A DNA stretch of 64,000 bases from Cytophagaceae bacterium (GCA_016722655.1 JADKIR010000005.1:1302001-1366000), one strand, 5' to 3'. Counted from the stretch's first letter, positions 8,038 through 18,136 are shown. The notes: generated by a model not told the origin, from the sequence alone. A program made the numbers and translations.

Positions 8038-10517
8038 TGAAAAAAATATTGCTTACCCTTACACTATTTTATTTACCGGTGTGTCTTTTCGCTCAGAATC
8101 AGACATTAAGCTCAAGTGAAATTCTCCAGGGAATAAAAAAATTAAACACCGTGGGCAACGCCATGTACATTGCAGCCCATCCCGATGACGAAAATGCACT
8201 ATTAATATCCTGGCTGGCCAATGAAAAAAAAGTAAGGACAGCATATATGGCACTTACACGTGGTGACGGTGGACAAAATTTGATTGGTGCAGAGCAGGGT
8301 GAATACGTTGGACTACTCAGAACACACGAGCTGCTTGAAGCCCGGAAAATTGATGGTGGTGAACAGTATTTTTCAAGGGCAATTGATTTTGGTTTTTCAA
8401 AAAAAACTGAAGAAGCACTTTCGATTTGGGGAAAAGAACAGATTCTGGAAGATATGGTTTATCAAATCAGGAAATTTAAACCCGATGTTTTGATTAACCG
8501 ATTCCCGCCAGATGAAAGGGCTGGCCATGGACATCATTCCGCATCGGCAGTTTTGGCAGCAGAGGCATTTGACGCCGCGGCAGATCCAAAAATATTTCCA
8601 GACCAGGTTAAAACTTTTGGAATTTGGCAGGTAAAAAGATTGGTTTGGAATTCTTTTAACCGGGGCTTTACCAACGCCGCTCCTAATGAACCCTCATTTT
8701 TCAAAGTATCTTTGGGCGACTACAACCCACTGTTGGGCGTTTCTTATCCTGAATTGGCGGCAAAAGCCCGCAGCAAGCACCGTAGTCAGGGGTTTGGCTC
8801 GGCACCATCCAGAGGTGAAAGATTTGATTTTATGGTTAATGTGAAAGGTGAACCTGCCAAGGAAGATCTTTTTGAAAACATAGATTTAAGCTGGAACAGA
8901 GTAGAAAATGGCGAAAGTATCGGAAAATTGTTAAATGAAATTATTGCCTTATTTGATATTCAAAACCCCGGAAAAAGCACTGAAAAGCTTATTGATGTTT
9001 ACAGAAAAATAGAATCACTCCCTGAAAATCCATATAAACAAAATAAGCTGGAAGAGTGTATGAAACTCATCATGGGTACTGCAGGTTTATATTTTGAAGC
9101 CAATCCTACAACCAATACCGTTGCTCCTGGAGAATCTCTGAAAATTTTGACCACAGCCACAAACCGTAGCAGCCAGGAAGTTATTCTACAGAAAATTAGT
9201 ATCAAAGGTATTGCTGCTGCTGACTCCGTAATTAATCAGAAACTTAGTTTTAATAAGAATTCAGAAGCTCAATTGATAGTTAAGATTCCAGCAAATGCAG
9301 AGAATACTCAGCCGTATTGGTTACAAACACCCTCAAAAAAAGGAATTTATCAGTTGAAAAATCCGGAATTCAGAGGATTGCCCATGGCACCTGCCCCACT
9401 TTTTGCCAGTTTTGAATTTAGCATAAATGGTAAAAATCTGGAATTTTCACATCCTCTTAAATATAAATACACCGAACCTTCCCTGGGTGAGATTTATAAA
9501 TATCTGGAAATAAGACCCGAAATCAACCTTAATCTGGACCAGAAAGTATATATTTTTTCTGATGAGAAACCAAAAAAGGTTTCTGTGAAAGCATTTTCAA
9601 ATAAAATTAATGCCAAAGCAAAAGTAAGTTTGGAAGCCGGAAAAGGCTGGGTAGTAAATCCTAAAGAAATTGAGGTAAATTTCCCGGAAAAAAACCAGGA
9701 AAAACAACTAGATTTTTTTGTTACCCCTCCAAAAAATGCATCTCAAACAACCATAAGTGTATCAGCAAAAACCGAAAATGGTGTAATTTCAAATTCCATA
9801 AAAACCATCAAATATGACCACATACCCGAACTTAATATTTTTCCGGAAGCAAAATCAATCGCACAAAAAATTAATATTTCAAAAACCGGAAACAAGATCG
9901 GTTATGTGGCCGGAGCTGGCGATGAAGTACCTGATGCACTCCGACAAATCGGTTATGAAGTAAGTATGCTAGATCAAAATACCATAGGAGGCAATTTGGC
10001 AGATTTTGATGCAATTATCATTGGGGTGAGAGCTTATAACACGGAAAACTGGCTTCCCGGAATGCAAAACACCCTTTTTGAATATGTGAAAAATGGCGGA
10101 AATATGATTGTTCAATATCAGACCCAGGCATTTTACGGAACTGTAAAAACCAAAGAATTAGGTCCATACCCCATAAATATTGGTCGCGGAAGAGTAACCG
10201 ACGAAGATGCTGAAATGAAAATCTTGGACCCAACAAATAAAATTCTTAATACACCAAATAAAATCACCACAAAAGACTTTGAGGGCTGGGTTCAGGAGCG
10301 AGGCCTTTATTTTGCCGACAAGTGGTCAGATCAATATAAAAGCATATTTTCTATAAAAGACCAGGGCGAAACCGAGCAAGAAGGTAGTTTATTGATTGCA
10401 AAATATGGAAAAGGAAATTATATCTTTACGGGACTTTCTTTTTTCAGACAATTGCCGGCAGGGGTTCCCGGAGCCTATCGACTGATGGCCAATTTAATAT
10501 CGCTTGAAAAAAATTAA
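8037..10517 (+). CDS. PIG-L (LmbE-like) family deacetylase, long secreted form
   Basis: An 826-residue exported protein (signal peptide MKKILLTLTLFYLPVCLFAQ). The N-terminal 280 residues are a PIG-L Zn-dependent N-acetylglucosaminide deacetylase domain: AAHPDDEN supplies the metal-binding His/Asp, and GHGHHSASA supplies further metal His residues. The middle part is Ig-like beta-sandwich sequence with NEW3-type features. The last 200 residues (IGYVAGAGDEVPDALRQIGYEV, NGGNMIVQYQT) look like a class I glutamine-amidotransferase/ThuA-like fold without an obvious catalytic Cys. PIG-L enzymes deacetylate GlcNAc-containing conjugates; the substrate of this long form is not known. Its stop overlaps the next start (TAATG), so it heads a three-gene operon with a vWA and a TPR gene. 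Confidence 0.9.
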   Translation: MKKILLTLTLFYLPVCLFAQNQTLSSSEILQGIKKLNTVGNAMYIAAHPDDENALLISWLANEKKVRTAYMALTRGDGGQNLIGAEQGEYVGLLRTHELLEARKIDGGEQYFSRAIDFGFSKKTEEALSIWGKEQILEDMVYQIRKFKPDVLINRFPPDERAGHGHHSASAVLAAEAFDAAADPKIFPDQVKTFGIWQVKRLVWNSFNRGFTNAAPNEPSFFKVSLGDYNPLLGVSYPELAAKARSKHRSQGFGSAPSRGERFDFMVNVKGEPAKEDLFENIDLSWNRVENGESIGKLLNEIIALFDIQNPGKSTEKLIDVYRKIESLPENPYKQNKLEECMKLIMGTAGLYFEANPTTNTVAPGESLKILTTATNRSSQEVILQKISIKGIAAADSVINQKLSFNKNSEAQLIVKIPANAENTQPYWLQTPSKKGIYQLKNPEFRGLPMAPAPLFASFEFSINGKNLEFSHPLKYKYTEPSLGEIYKYLEIRPEINLNLDQKVYIFSDEKPKKVSVKAFSNKINAKAKVSLEAGKGWVVNPKEIEVNFPEKNQEKQLDFFVTPPKNASQTTISVSAKTENGVISNSIKTIKYDHIPELNIFPEAKSIAQKINISKTGNKIGYVAGAGDEVPDALRQIGYEVSMLDQNTIGGNLADFDAIIIGVRAYNTENWLPGMQNTLFEYVKNGGNMIVQYQTQAFYGTVKTKELGPYPINIGRGRVTDEDAEMKILDPTNKILNTPNKITTKDFEGWVQERGLYFADKWSDQYKSIFSIKDQGETEQEGSLLIAKYGKGNYIFTGLSFFRQLPAGVPGAYRLMANLISLEKN

Positions 10518-11479
10518 TGAATTGGAGTAGAGAATTTTCGAACACAGAAATCTTTTATTTATTGTCTTTCTTGGCAATATATCTCATTTATTTTGTCCGG
10601 ATTTTCATCATATCAAAAAAACTCAAAGCTTCAGCCAATTCCTCTTTTCTAAAATTTATAATCAGAGGTTTGTATTTTGGAGCATTGAGCCTGGCACTAT
10701 TGGGTCCAAGTTTTGGAATTACAGAAATAGAAGCACGTTCTACCGCAAAAGATATCTATCTGGCATTTGATCTTTCTCAGTCAATGAACGCCACCGATGT
10801 AGCTCCATCAAGATTGGAAAAAGCCAAAAATGAAATTCTGGGTCTAATTGATCGCTTTCAATCTGATAAAATTGGCCTGATAATTTTCAATTCTGAAGCT
10901 CAGTTGGTTGTACCGCTAACATATGATCATGAAAGTTTGAAATCAAATATTTCTAATCTAAAAACTACACTTTTGTCATCCGGCAGTTCTGATTTAAATC
11001 CGGTTTTTGAACTGGTTTTGAATAAATTTTCGGCTAGTCGGTCTCCCAAAAACCATATAAAAAACTGTCTGATTGTGACAGATGGTGAGTTTTTTGAACC
11101 TACTGATGCTCAATTCATTAATCAATTAAAAGCCAACAAAATCAATATTACTATTTTTGCAATAGGTACCCAAATCGGGAGTAAAATCCCGGTAATTAAT
11201 GGTTTTAAAAAAGATAAAGCGGGCAATGAAGTAGTCTCAGTACTTGATATTCAGCAAATCGCTGAAATCTCCAAAAAGACCGCAGGAAAATATTTTGTTG
11301 CCAATAATCAAAAAAATGAACTAAACGGAATGATCGAAAATATCTTGTCTATCAAAAGCAGTGAAATGGACATCAATCAACAAACTGTGACTTACAACAA
11401 GTATTCATATTTTTTATTAGTGGCACTTTTATTAATTATTATTGACTTCCTTTTAACTGTTAATGTACTGAAAATCTGA
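10517..11479 (+). CDS. BatA-like von Willebrand factor A membrane protein
   Basis: These 320 residues have an N-terminal membrane segment (about 15-33), a second hydrophobic stretch (about 50-65), a periplasmic vWA domain and a C-terminal membrane anchor (YFLLVALLLIIIDFLLTV). The MIDAS metal site is intact: DLSQS at 85-89, a downstream Thr, and TDGEF later. This is the BatA/BatB layout of the Bacteroides aerotolerance operon, whose biochemical role is still unclear. The start overlaps the PIG-L stop by one base, and the next gene (TPR) follows directly, matching the BatA-BatC pairing. No MoxR ATPase or DUF58 gene, usual partners of bat operons, is in the window. Confidence 0.85.
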   Translation: MNWSREFSNTEIFYLLSFLAIYLIYFVRIFIISKKLKASANSSFLKFIIRGLYFGALSLALLGPSFGITEIEARSTAKDIYLAFDLSQSMNATDVAPSRLEKAKNEILGLIDRFQSDKIGLIIFNSEAQLVVPLTYDHESLKSNISNLKTTLLSSGSSDLNPVFELVLNKFSASRSPKNHIKNCLIVTDGEFFEPTDAQFINQLKANKINITIFAIGTQIGSKIPVINGFKKDKAGNEVVSVLDIQQIAEISKKTAGKYFVANNQKNELNGMIENILSIKSSEMDINQQTVTYNKYSYFLLVALLLIIIDFLLTVNVLKI

Positions 11480-12121
11480 ATGTATCAATTTATATATCAT
11501 ATCATATTTTTCCTGCTTAATCCTCAATATTTTTATAATATTGACCAGAAAAATGATTTAAAAATTGAATTCAATAAGGCTTTTTCCGAAAAAAAATACC
11601 AAAAAAGCATTAAGATTTTTGAAAAAATAAATGAAATCAGCCGGATTATTGACCCCGAATTAAATTTTGATGCTGCACATGCATACTTTTATACAGGCGA
11701 TACTCTAAATGCCCGAATCAAATATGAAACCGCAAAAAATCTGCCTGATGTATTGCCATCATCGCAAGCATTAAATCAATTGGGTATTATTTCCCTGATG
11801 GCCAAAGATTCAACTAAAGCATTGGATTATTTCAAACAAAGTCTTAAAATAAATCCGGAACTCAACGCGGCGAGATATAATTATGAATTGATTTCCAAAT
11901 TATTTAAACCAAAAACCAATAACCAGAATTCACCTACACAAGAAACACAAAATCAGGAAGTTATCGCTTCAGAAGAAAAAGAACAGGAGTTTTCTGAATA
12001 CAAATCCAAAAATATTTCAAAAGAAAAAGCTCTTCAGCTGTTGGATGACCTAAAAAATTCAGAACTTAAAATATCGACTAATACTAAAAATAGTAAGAAA
12101 AATATAGAAAAAGATTGGTAA
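11480..12121 (+). CDS. TPR-repeat protein, BatC-like
   Basis: This 213-residue protein starts at the base after the preceding stop. A hydrophobic N-terminus (FIYHIIFFLL) is probably a signal or anchor. Tetratricopeptide repeats follow at about residues 55-135; the clearest is ALDYFKQSLKINPELNAARY. The last 75 residues are charged and Gln/Lys/Glu-rich, as in BatC-type proteins. It probably scaffolds the vWA protein encoded just upstream in the cell envelope. The TPR call is firm and the partner is inferred from gene order. Confidence 0.78.
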   Translation: MYQFIYHIIFFLLNPQYFYNIDQKNDLKIEFNKAFSEKKYQKSIKIFEKINEISRIIDPELNFDAAHAYFYTGDTLNARIKYETAKNLPDVLPSSQALNQLGIISLMAKDSTKALDYFKQSLKINPELNAARYNYELISKLFKPKTNNQNSPTQETQNQEVIASEEKEQEFSEYKSKNISKEKALQLLDDLKNSELKISTNTKNSKKNIEKDW

Positions 12122-12185
12122 TAAACCCGAAATTTGCATAAATGAATCCGCTCCGGAAATTATTATCAATCACATTTAGGGAAAA

Positions 12186-13127
12186 ATGAACAGTATTAAA
12201 GAGACAAATTTTAACTTTAAAAATCAAACGGGATTTTATAAAGGCAAAGTACGTGACGTATATTCGATTGGTAATCACCTGCTTATGGTTGCCTCTGACA
12301 GGATTTCCGCGTTTGATGTTGTATTACCCAGAGCCATACCTTTTAAAGGCCAGGTGCTTAATCAGATAGCAGCAAAAAATCTTGAGGCTACTCGCGATAT
12401 TGTACCCAACTGGCTTATTGCCACGCCTGACCCCAATGTTTCTTTTGGTCATCAGTGCACAACTTTTCCTGTCGAGATGGTAGTGAGAGGTTATTTGGCA
12501 GGTCATGCCTGGCGGGAATATAAAGCCGGAAAAAGGTCGGTTTGTGGTGTCAGTCTGCCCGACGGTCTCAAAGAAAACGATAAACTTCCTACTCCAATAA
12601 TTACTCCTACTACCAAAGCTCACGTAGGACATGACGAAGATATTTCAAGAGAAGACATCCTCGCCAAAGAATTGGTAGAAGAAAAACAATACGAAGAGCT
12701 TGAACGAATTGCACTTGAATTGTTCAATAGAGGAACAGAAATGGCTCTTAAAAATGGTTTGATTTTGGTAGATACCAAATATGAATTCGGCGAAAAAGAT
12801 GGAATTATCTATCTGATTGATGAAATTCATACGCCTGATTCTTCCCGATATTTTTATGCCGATCAATATCAGGATAACCAGGATAAAGGATTACCGCAGA
12901 AACAATTGTCTAAAGAATTTGTGCGTGAATGGCTTATAGCCAATAATTTTCAGGGCAAAGAAGGTCAGGTGGTACCCGAAATGACCGACGAAAAAGTAGA
13001 AGAGATATCCAACAGGTATATCGAGTTATTTGAAAAAGTAACAGGAGAGAAGTTTAAAAAGAAGCAATCAAAAGATATCCTGAAGCGTATGGAAACCAAT
13101 ATCAAAAGTTTCCTAAAAAATATTTAA
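12186..13127 (+). CDS. purC: Phosphoribosylaminoimidazole-succinocarboxamide synthase (SAICAR synthetase)
   Basis: It joins CAIR and aspartate using ATP to make SAICAR, step 8 of de novo purine synthesis in the cytosol. The 313-residue length matches the longer, plant/yeast-like PurC form. Seen are YKGKVRDVYSIG near the N-terminus (nucleotide-binding loop), the SAICAR signature segment EMVVRGYLAGHAWREY, and LILVDTKYEFGEKDG with DEIHTPDSSRYF near the C-terminal half. An aminotransferase gene follows after three bases, so they are probably co-transcribed; no other pur genes are nearby. Confidence 0.96.
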   Translation: MNSIKETNFNFKNQTGFYKGKVRDVYSIGNHLLMVASDRISAFDVVLPRAIPFKGQVLNQIAAKNLEATRDIVPNWLIATPDPNVSFGHQCTTFPVEMVVRGYLAGHAWREYKAGKRSVCGVSLPDGLKENDKLPTPIITPTTKAHVGHDEDISREDILAKELVEEKQYEELERIALELFNRGTEMALKNGLILVDTKYEFGEKDGIIYLIDEIHTPDSSRYFYADQYQDNQDKGLPQKQLSKEFVREWLIANNFQGKEGQVVPEMTDEKVEEISNRYIELFEKVTGEKFKKKQSKDILKRMETNIKSFLKNI

Positions 13128-13130
13128 ATT

Positions 13131-14372
13131 ATGTCGAAAGAATTTAAAAAAAGCGACCGTCTCAATAACCTGAGCTATGCTATCAGGGGACCTGTTTTTG
13201 AAAAAGCTCAGCAATTGGAGGCTTTGGGGCAAAAAATCATCAATCTAAACATCGGCAATCCTGCTCCATTTGGTTTTGATGTGCCCGATGAGATTGTTCA
13301 TGATATGATTTTAAACCTTAGAAATGCTCAGGGTTATTCGCACCATTTGGGTATTTTTTCAGCACGCAAAGCCATCCAGCATTATACCCAGCAAATAGGT
13401 ATCAAAGACGTAAAAATCGAGGATATTTTTATTGGGAATGGGGTCAGTGAGTTGATAGTCATGTGTATGCAAGCCTTGCTAAATGATGGTGATGAAGTGC
13501 TCATTCCGGCACCAGATTACCCTTTGTGGACTACCGCAGTGGCACTTTCAGGAGGCAAACCTGTCCATTACATCTGTGACGAAGCTTCCGACTGGAATCC
13601 TGATGTGGAGGATATGGAGAAAAAAATTACCTCCAAAACCAAAGGCATTGTTATCATCAACCCCAACAATCCAACTGGAGCAGTTTATGAAAAAGATGTT
13701 TTGCAAAAAATCGTAAAACTGGCCGAAAAACACAATTTGATTCTGTTTTCTGACGAAATTTATGATAAAATACTCTACGACGGGCACAAACATATTCCGG
13801 CAGCTACGCTTTCTGATGATGTCTTCTTTATGACTTTTGGTGGATTGTCCAAAAACTATCGTGCCGCCGGTTTCCGGGGAGGCTGGGTGATTCCAAGTGG
13901 AGCAAAATCAAAAGCAAAATCATTCCTCGAAGGCTTAACTTTGCTAGCCAGCATGCGTCTTTGTGCCAATGTGCCTACCCAATATGCCATCCAAACCGCT
14001 TTGGGAGGATATCAGTCGATAAACGACCTGGTAGCCGAAGGTGGAAGATTGAAAAAACAAAGAGATTTGATACATTATAAGCTCACTGATATTCCGGGAG
14101 TAAGCTGTGTTAAACCGAAAGGGGCACTATATGTTTTCCCTAAAATCGACATGAAAAAGTTTGACATCGGTGGAGATGAGCAGTTTGCCCTGGATTTGTT
14201 GGCAGAGCAAAAAGTATTTATTGTTGCAGGTACAGGATTTAACTATCCCGGCCACCAACATTTCAGAGCCGTTTTTTTGCCTGAAACAGATACTTTAGAG
14301 CTGGCCTCAGACCGGATAGCCGAATTCTTAAATGGCAAAAGGATAAAAAGTAAAAAATTAATTGAAGTCTGA
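13131..14372 (+). CDS. PLP-dependent class I/II aminotransferase, AlaA-like
   Basis: A 413-residue fold-type I aminotransferase. Seen: INLNIGNPAPFGF near the N-terminus, NPNNPTGAVYE (substrate/PLP contact), FSDEIYDKILYDG (Asp and Tyr of the PLP site) and GLSKNYRAAGFRGGW containing the Schiff-base Lys. Close family members (AlaA/AlaC) convert pyruvate and glutamate to alanine and 2-oxoglutarate; tyrosine or aspartate transamination is possible, so substrate is left open. It follows purC by three bases, and its stop overlaps the DUF456 start by one base. Confidence 0.9.
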   Translation: MSKEFKKSDRLNNLSYAIRGPVFEKAQQLEALGQKIINLNIGNPAPFGFDVPDEIVHDMILNLRNAQGYSHHLGIFSARKAIQHYTQQIGIKDVKIEDIFIGNGVSELIVMCMQALLNDGDEVLIPAPDYPLWTTAVALSGGKPVHYICDEASDWNPDVEDMEKKITSKTKGIVIINPNNPTGAVYEKDVLQKIVKLAEKHNLILFSDEIYDKILYDGHKHIPAATLSDDVFFMTFGGLSKNYRAAGFRGGWVIPSGAKSKAKSFLEGLTLLASMRLCANVPTQYAIQTALGGYQSINDLVAEGGRLKKQRDLIHYKLTDIPGVSCVKPKGALYVFPKIDMKKFDIGGDEQFALDLLAEQKVFIVAGTGFNYPGHQHFRAVFLPETDTLELASDRIAEFLNGKRIKSKKLIEV

Positions 14373-14851
14373 TGGACGTAATTTTGCTTATAGTTGGAAT
14401 TGCCTTTTTGCTGATAGGGCTTGCGGGGGCAATTTTGCCATTGCCTGGTCCTCCGCTGAGTTTTGCAGGAATTGTAGTATTGCACTATTCCCGCTTTGGC
14501 AATTTTTCAGAAAGTGCACTTTGGGCAATGGGACTGGCAACTTTAGTTATAACCTTGCTTGATTATTATGTTCCGATTTGGGGAAGCAAAAAATTTGGTG
14601 GTGGTAAATGGGGAAGTATAGGAGCAGGAATAGGCTTGTTTGTTGGAATGTTTCTGGGACCTTTTGGGCTTTTCATTGGTGCTTTTGTTGGAGCCTTTGC
14701 CGGAGAATACCTGACCAATCAAAATCACAATCAGGCAATTAAAGCTGCTTTTGGTAGCTTTTTGGGGCTTATGGCTGGCATTTTTGCTAAAACTATTTTG
14801 TGTATTATAATGCTGGTTGCAGCTATAATCCAAATATTCGGTCATTTATAA
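14372..14851 (+). CDS. DUF456 small membrane protein
   Basis: These 159 residues have about four membrane segments and glycine-rich helices, including AFLLIGLAGAILPLPGPPLS at the N-terminus and the GAGIGLFVGMFLGPFGL stretch typical of DUF456. Function is unknown for the family. The start overlaps the aminotransferase stop (TGATGG), indicating translational coupling. Confidence 0.85.
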   Translation: MDVILLIVGIAFLLIGLAGAILPLPGPPLSFAGIVVLHYSRFGNFSESALWAMGLATLVITLLDYYVPIWGSKKFGGGKWGSIGAGIGLFVGMFLGPFGLFIGAFVGAFAGEYLTNQNHNQAIKAAFGSFLGLMAGIFAKTILCIIMLVAAIIQIFGHL

Positions 14852-14914
14852 ATTCTTTTAATATCCTGATCAGATTTCAGGTTATTCAGAATAATATTTC
14901 TACCTTAAATAAAA

Positions 14915-16276
14915 ATGAAAACTTCAAAAATCGCTCTGCTTGCGGGTGTAATTCTTTTCTTTTCTAACCAACTGGAAGCACAAAAAGTCCAGGTTTGGCT
15001 GACAAAAGGTGACCAAAGTAAGAAATTTGAAAAGCAAAAAGAAGAGTATTTTTTCGAAAAGAAAGACAGTGATATTCCAACCATTTTAGTTGATGATTCC
15101 CGCCGATTCCAGACTATGGACGGTTTTGGCTTCTCTTTAACCGGTGGAAGTGCCATCTTGCTCAATCGGATGACCAACAAATCAGAAGTTCTAAAAGAAT
15201 TATTTGGTACACAAGATAATGCAATTGGAATCAGTTATCTGCGAATTAGTATTGGTGCATCTGATCTGGATTCTGCTGTCTTTAGTTATTCTGAAAAAAA
15301 AGGTCATTTTTCATTGGCCGAAGATGAGAAAAATCTGATTCCTGTTTTAAAAGAAATACTGAAAATAAATCCAAAACTTAAAATTCTGGGTAGTCCCTGG
15401 TCACCGCCAATATGGATGAAAACCAATAACAACAGTATTGGAGGAAGTCTGAAAAAAGAAAATTATCAGGATTATGCCGATTATTTGGTAAGATATCTCG
15501 GCTCAATGAAGAAAAAAGGTATCACTATTGATGCCATCACTGTTCAAAATGAGCCTCTTCACCCTGGAAATAATCCAAGTTTATTGATGTTAGGAAGTGA
15601 ACAGGCCGAATTTGTAAAAAATAATTTGGGTCCGGCTTTGGTAAAATCAGGACTGAAAACCAAAATTATCATTTACGATCACAATGCCGACAGGCCCGAC
15701 TATCCTATCAGGGTTTTATCTGATCCAGCAGCAAGAAAATATATTGACGGTTCGGCCTTTCACATGTATGGTGGCAATGTTGAAACCCTCACCGAAGTTC
15801 ATGAAGCATTTCCGGATAAAGGTTTATATTTTACAGAACAATGGATTGGTCATCCAACCAACTTTCAGGGAGATTTAACATGGCATATTAAAAATCTGGT
15901 TATTGGTGCGTCAAAAAATTGGTGCAAAACGGTGCTGGAGTGGAATTTGGCTGCAGATCCCTATCAAAAACCTCATACACCGGGAGGATGTACAGCTTGC
16001 CTAGGTGCAATTACAATTGATGGGAATAATTTTTCAAAAAACACTGCATATTACATAATCGCTCATGCTTCTAAGTTTGTAAGGCCTGGTTCTATCAGGA
16101 TTGCATCCAATACGACCATGAGCTTGCCAAATGTTGCATTTAAGACTTCGGATGGAAAAACCGTTTTAATCGTATTAAATGAGTCAGACAAGGAAATTGA
16201 TCTTTCAATTTCAAGTAAAGGCAATAGAATTTTCCAGAAATTAGATGCATTTACGGTAGCTACATATGTTTGGTAA
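14915..16276 (+). CDS. Glycoside hydrolase family 30 (glucosylceramidase-like)
   Basis: A 453-residue secreted enzyme with signal peptide (KIALLAGVILFFSNQLEAQ). It has a GH30 TIM barrel with a C-terminal beta-sandwich: FQTMDGFGFSLTGGSA near residue 70, the SPWSPPIWMKTN loop, acid/base Glu213 in VQNEPLHPG, and nucleophile Glu308 in LYFTEQW. Both catalytic Glu residues are present, so it is probably active. GH30 members cleave beta-glucosyl linkages or related beta-1,6-glucans and xylans; the exact substrate is not readable. It sits alone after DUF456 with a 63-base gap. Confidence 0.92.
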   Translation: MKTSKIALLAGVILFFSNQLEAQKVQVWLTKGDQSKKFEKQKEEYFFEKKDSDIPTILVDDSRRFQTMDGFGFSLTGGSAILLNRMTNKSEVLKELFGTQDNAIGISYLRISIGASDLDSAVFSYSEKKGHFSLAEDEKNLIPVLKEILKINPKLKILGSPWSPPIWMKTNNNSIGGSLKKENYQDYADYLVRYLGSMKKKGITIDAITVQNEPLHPGNNPSLLMLGSEQAEFVKNNLGPALVKSGLKTKIIIYDHNADRPDYPIRVLSDPAARKYIDGSAFHMYGGNVETLTEVHEAFPDKGLYFTEQWIGHPTNFQGDLTWHIKNLVIGASKNWCKTVLEWNLAADPYQKPHTPGGCTACLGAITIDGNNFSKNTAYYIIAHASKFVRPGSIRIASNTTMSLPNVAFKTSDGKTVLIVLNESDKEIDLSISSKGNRIFQKLDAFTVATYVW

Positions 16277-16281
16277 AAAAA

Positions 16282-16310
16282 ATTAGCCTCCATCAATGAT
16301 CGAGGCTAAT
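16282..16310 (-). terminator. Terminator between convergent GH30 and LysM genes
   Basis: ATTAGCCTC at 16282-16290 pairs with GAGGCTAAT at 16302-16310. On the minus strand the stem is followed by a run of eight T, so it chiefly ends the LysM-gene transcript, just beyond the frame-restored stop at 16353. Confidence 0.75.
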
Positions 16311-16352
16311 CCGGCTATCGAGTGAATCTATACTACTTATTGTCTTTATTGA

Positions 16353-18136
16353 TTAATATCTTCTAACTATTATTCTGTCTCCAATTTCGATATTGTTATT
16401 TTTCAGATTGTTGAGATATACAATTGATCAACGCTGACTTTATAATTTACCGAAATCCTATACAATGTCTCGCCTTTTTTTACTTCATGTACCAAAAATT
16501 GTCTTTCCGTAGTTCGCCTCTCGGGTATTGATTCTTTTAAATCCTCTGAGAAAGATTCACTTTTTGCTACTCTTTCAGTTTCTACTTTTTTTACGACTGT
16601 TTTTTGTGATGGCTCTTTATACTCATTTTTTCGTAAAACATCACTAACAAAACCTGATTCCTCATTTTCCTGGACATCTTTATCGGTTATTTCATGCTCA
16701 CCATCCAATAATTGGGATATATATTTATCATCAAATTTCAATCTTTCGGATTTTTCCGGTTTGTTTTCAATCGGGTATTCTATATACTCTTCAGGTTTAT
16801 TTTTAGGTCTTTTTTCTTGCATCCAAATCACCCTTCCCCGCTGCAATCGAGCAACATTGTCCATTCGGTTAAATTTCAAAAGACTTGAAAGCTTTACCCC
16901 GTATTTTTGAGAAATATCCCAGAGACCCTCTTCTGCTCTAACTATATGATGAGGAATATCTGCTTTCGTTTTTTTAGATTCAATATAATAAACCTGACCA
17001 ATTTGAACTGCATCTTTTTCTGTCATGTCATTGAATTCCAGAAATTTTTCGACTGACAAATCTGCTTTATACGCAAGATTAACGAAATCATCGCACATAT
17101 CAGCCTGAATGCCTTTCAGGTTATTAATGGTATAAAATATTCCACCTTTTTGAAATCCAATTTTTGGATTAAGTATTAATAAAGGAAATCCTAAATCAAG
17201 ATTTTGCTTACCAACATTTTTACTCATTTCGTCAAGTCTCCTGATCTCATTGTATCTAGAGGCTGGTACTATCGCAAGTACATTTGCATCTCCTTCGGAG
17301 GGTACTCTTGCCGATTTAAGCCAAAGATTTGAATTATATAATTCAGTAGGTTGCATTTTTAAATCTGCGGCGATGAGATTGAGTGTTTTTCCTTTCCCAT
17401 CTTTATACTCATAAACAATTAATGGGTTTGAATTGCGGTAATACCCAATTTCAATTTCCATTACATATTTAAAGGCTAAAAACTGTATCAAAGAACTATA
17501 TGCGGGGGTATCAATCATCAAAAAATCACCCTTCCACTTTTTGTTTAACTCCAACACTTTCAATACTTCTTTGCTTGCCAAACAAGAATATAAAGTAGTT
17601 GCCCAATTATTATACATCACCTGATTTCGTTTAATAAAAACCATGGCACCTTTGGTGGCCATAATCAGATGTTTCCTTTCATCTATATTCTCATCGACAA
17701 TTAAATCAACGTCTAAAGCTTTTTCTTTATCCAGACACCAATACACTCCCTGTTCCAGCACCTGAGTTGACAATTGGCTTTTTTGAAAACGGTTATAAAT
17801 TGCCAGGAATTCAAAATCTGTTGGTACATTAGCTGATTTAACAATACTTTCCACAATTGGTAAAATTGTTGAAAACTTGTTTAACAAACCATTTTTGAAA
17901 TCTTTGTTAGTATACAAAGACTTCGCCTCTTCAATTAAAATGAGCCTTGTGGACTCATTAAATTGAAAAGAAATGTTTGCAAACTTCAACTCATAAGGAA
18001 TTTTCAAATTCCTATCAATAGAATATTGTTGAGCAGCAATTTGAAAACATCCTAAAAAAAGCAATAAAAAGCCTGCTCCTTTTACACCTATTAAAAATTT
18101 AAAAAAAGCACGTAAGTCTAATTTATTTTGATCCAC
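16353..18136 (-). CDS. Lytic-transglycosylase-like LysM protein with lost catalytic Glu and a 3' frameshift
   Basis: The open frame (577 codons, GTG start 18136) ends at 16403. An exported N-terminus (FLLLFLGCFQIAAQQ) leads into an MltD-type domain (ILPIVESIVKSANVPTDFEF). Where active enzymes have the catalytic Glu (pattern FLxxQES), this protein has FLAIYNRFQ with Asn115, and the usual AVGFWQF motif is also altered. So it is probably a peptidoglycan-binding pseudoenzyme. LysM domains follow (HIVRAEEGLWDISQKYGV; HEVKKGETLYRISVNYKVS). The last LysM stops early at DQLYISTI. In the next frame NNLKNNNIEIGDRIIVRRY follows and stops at 16353, exactly completing a LysM; one base appears missing near 16412-16420. 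Confidence 0.82.
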
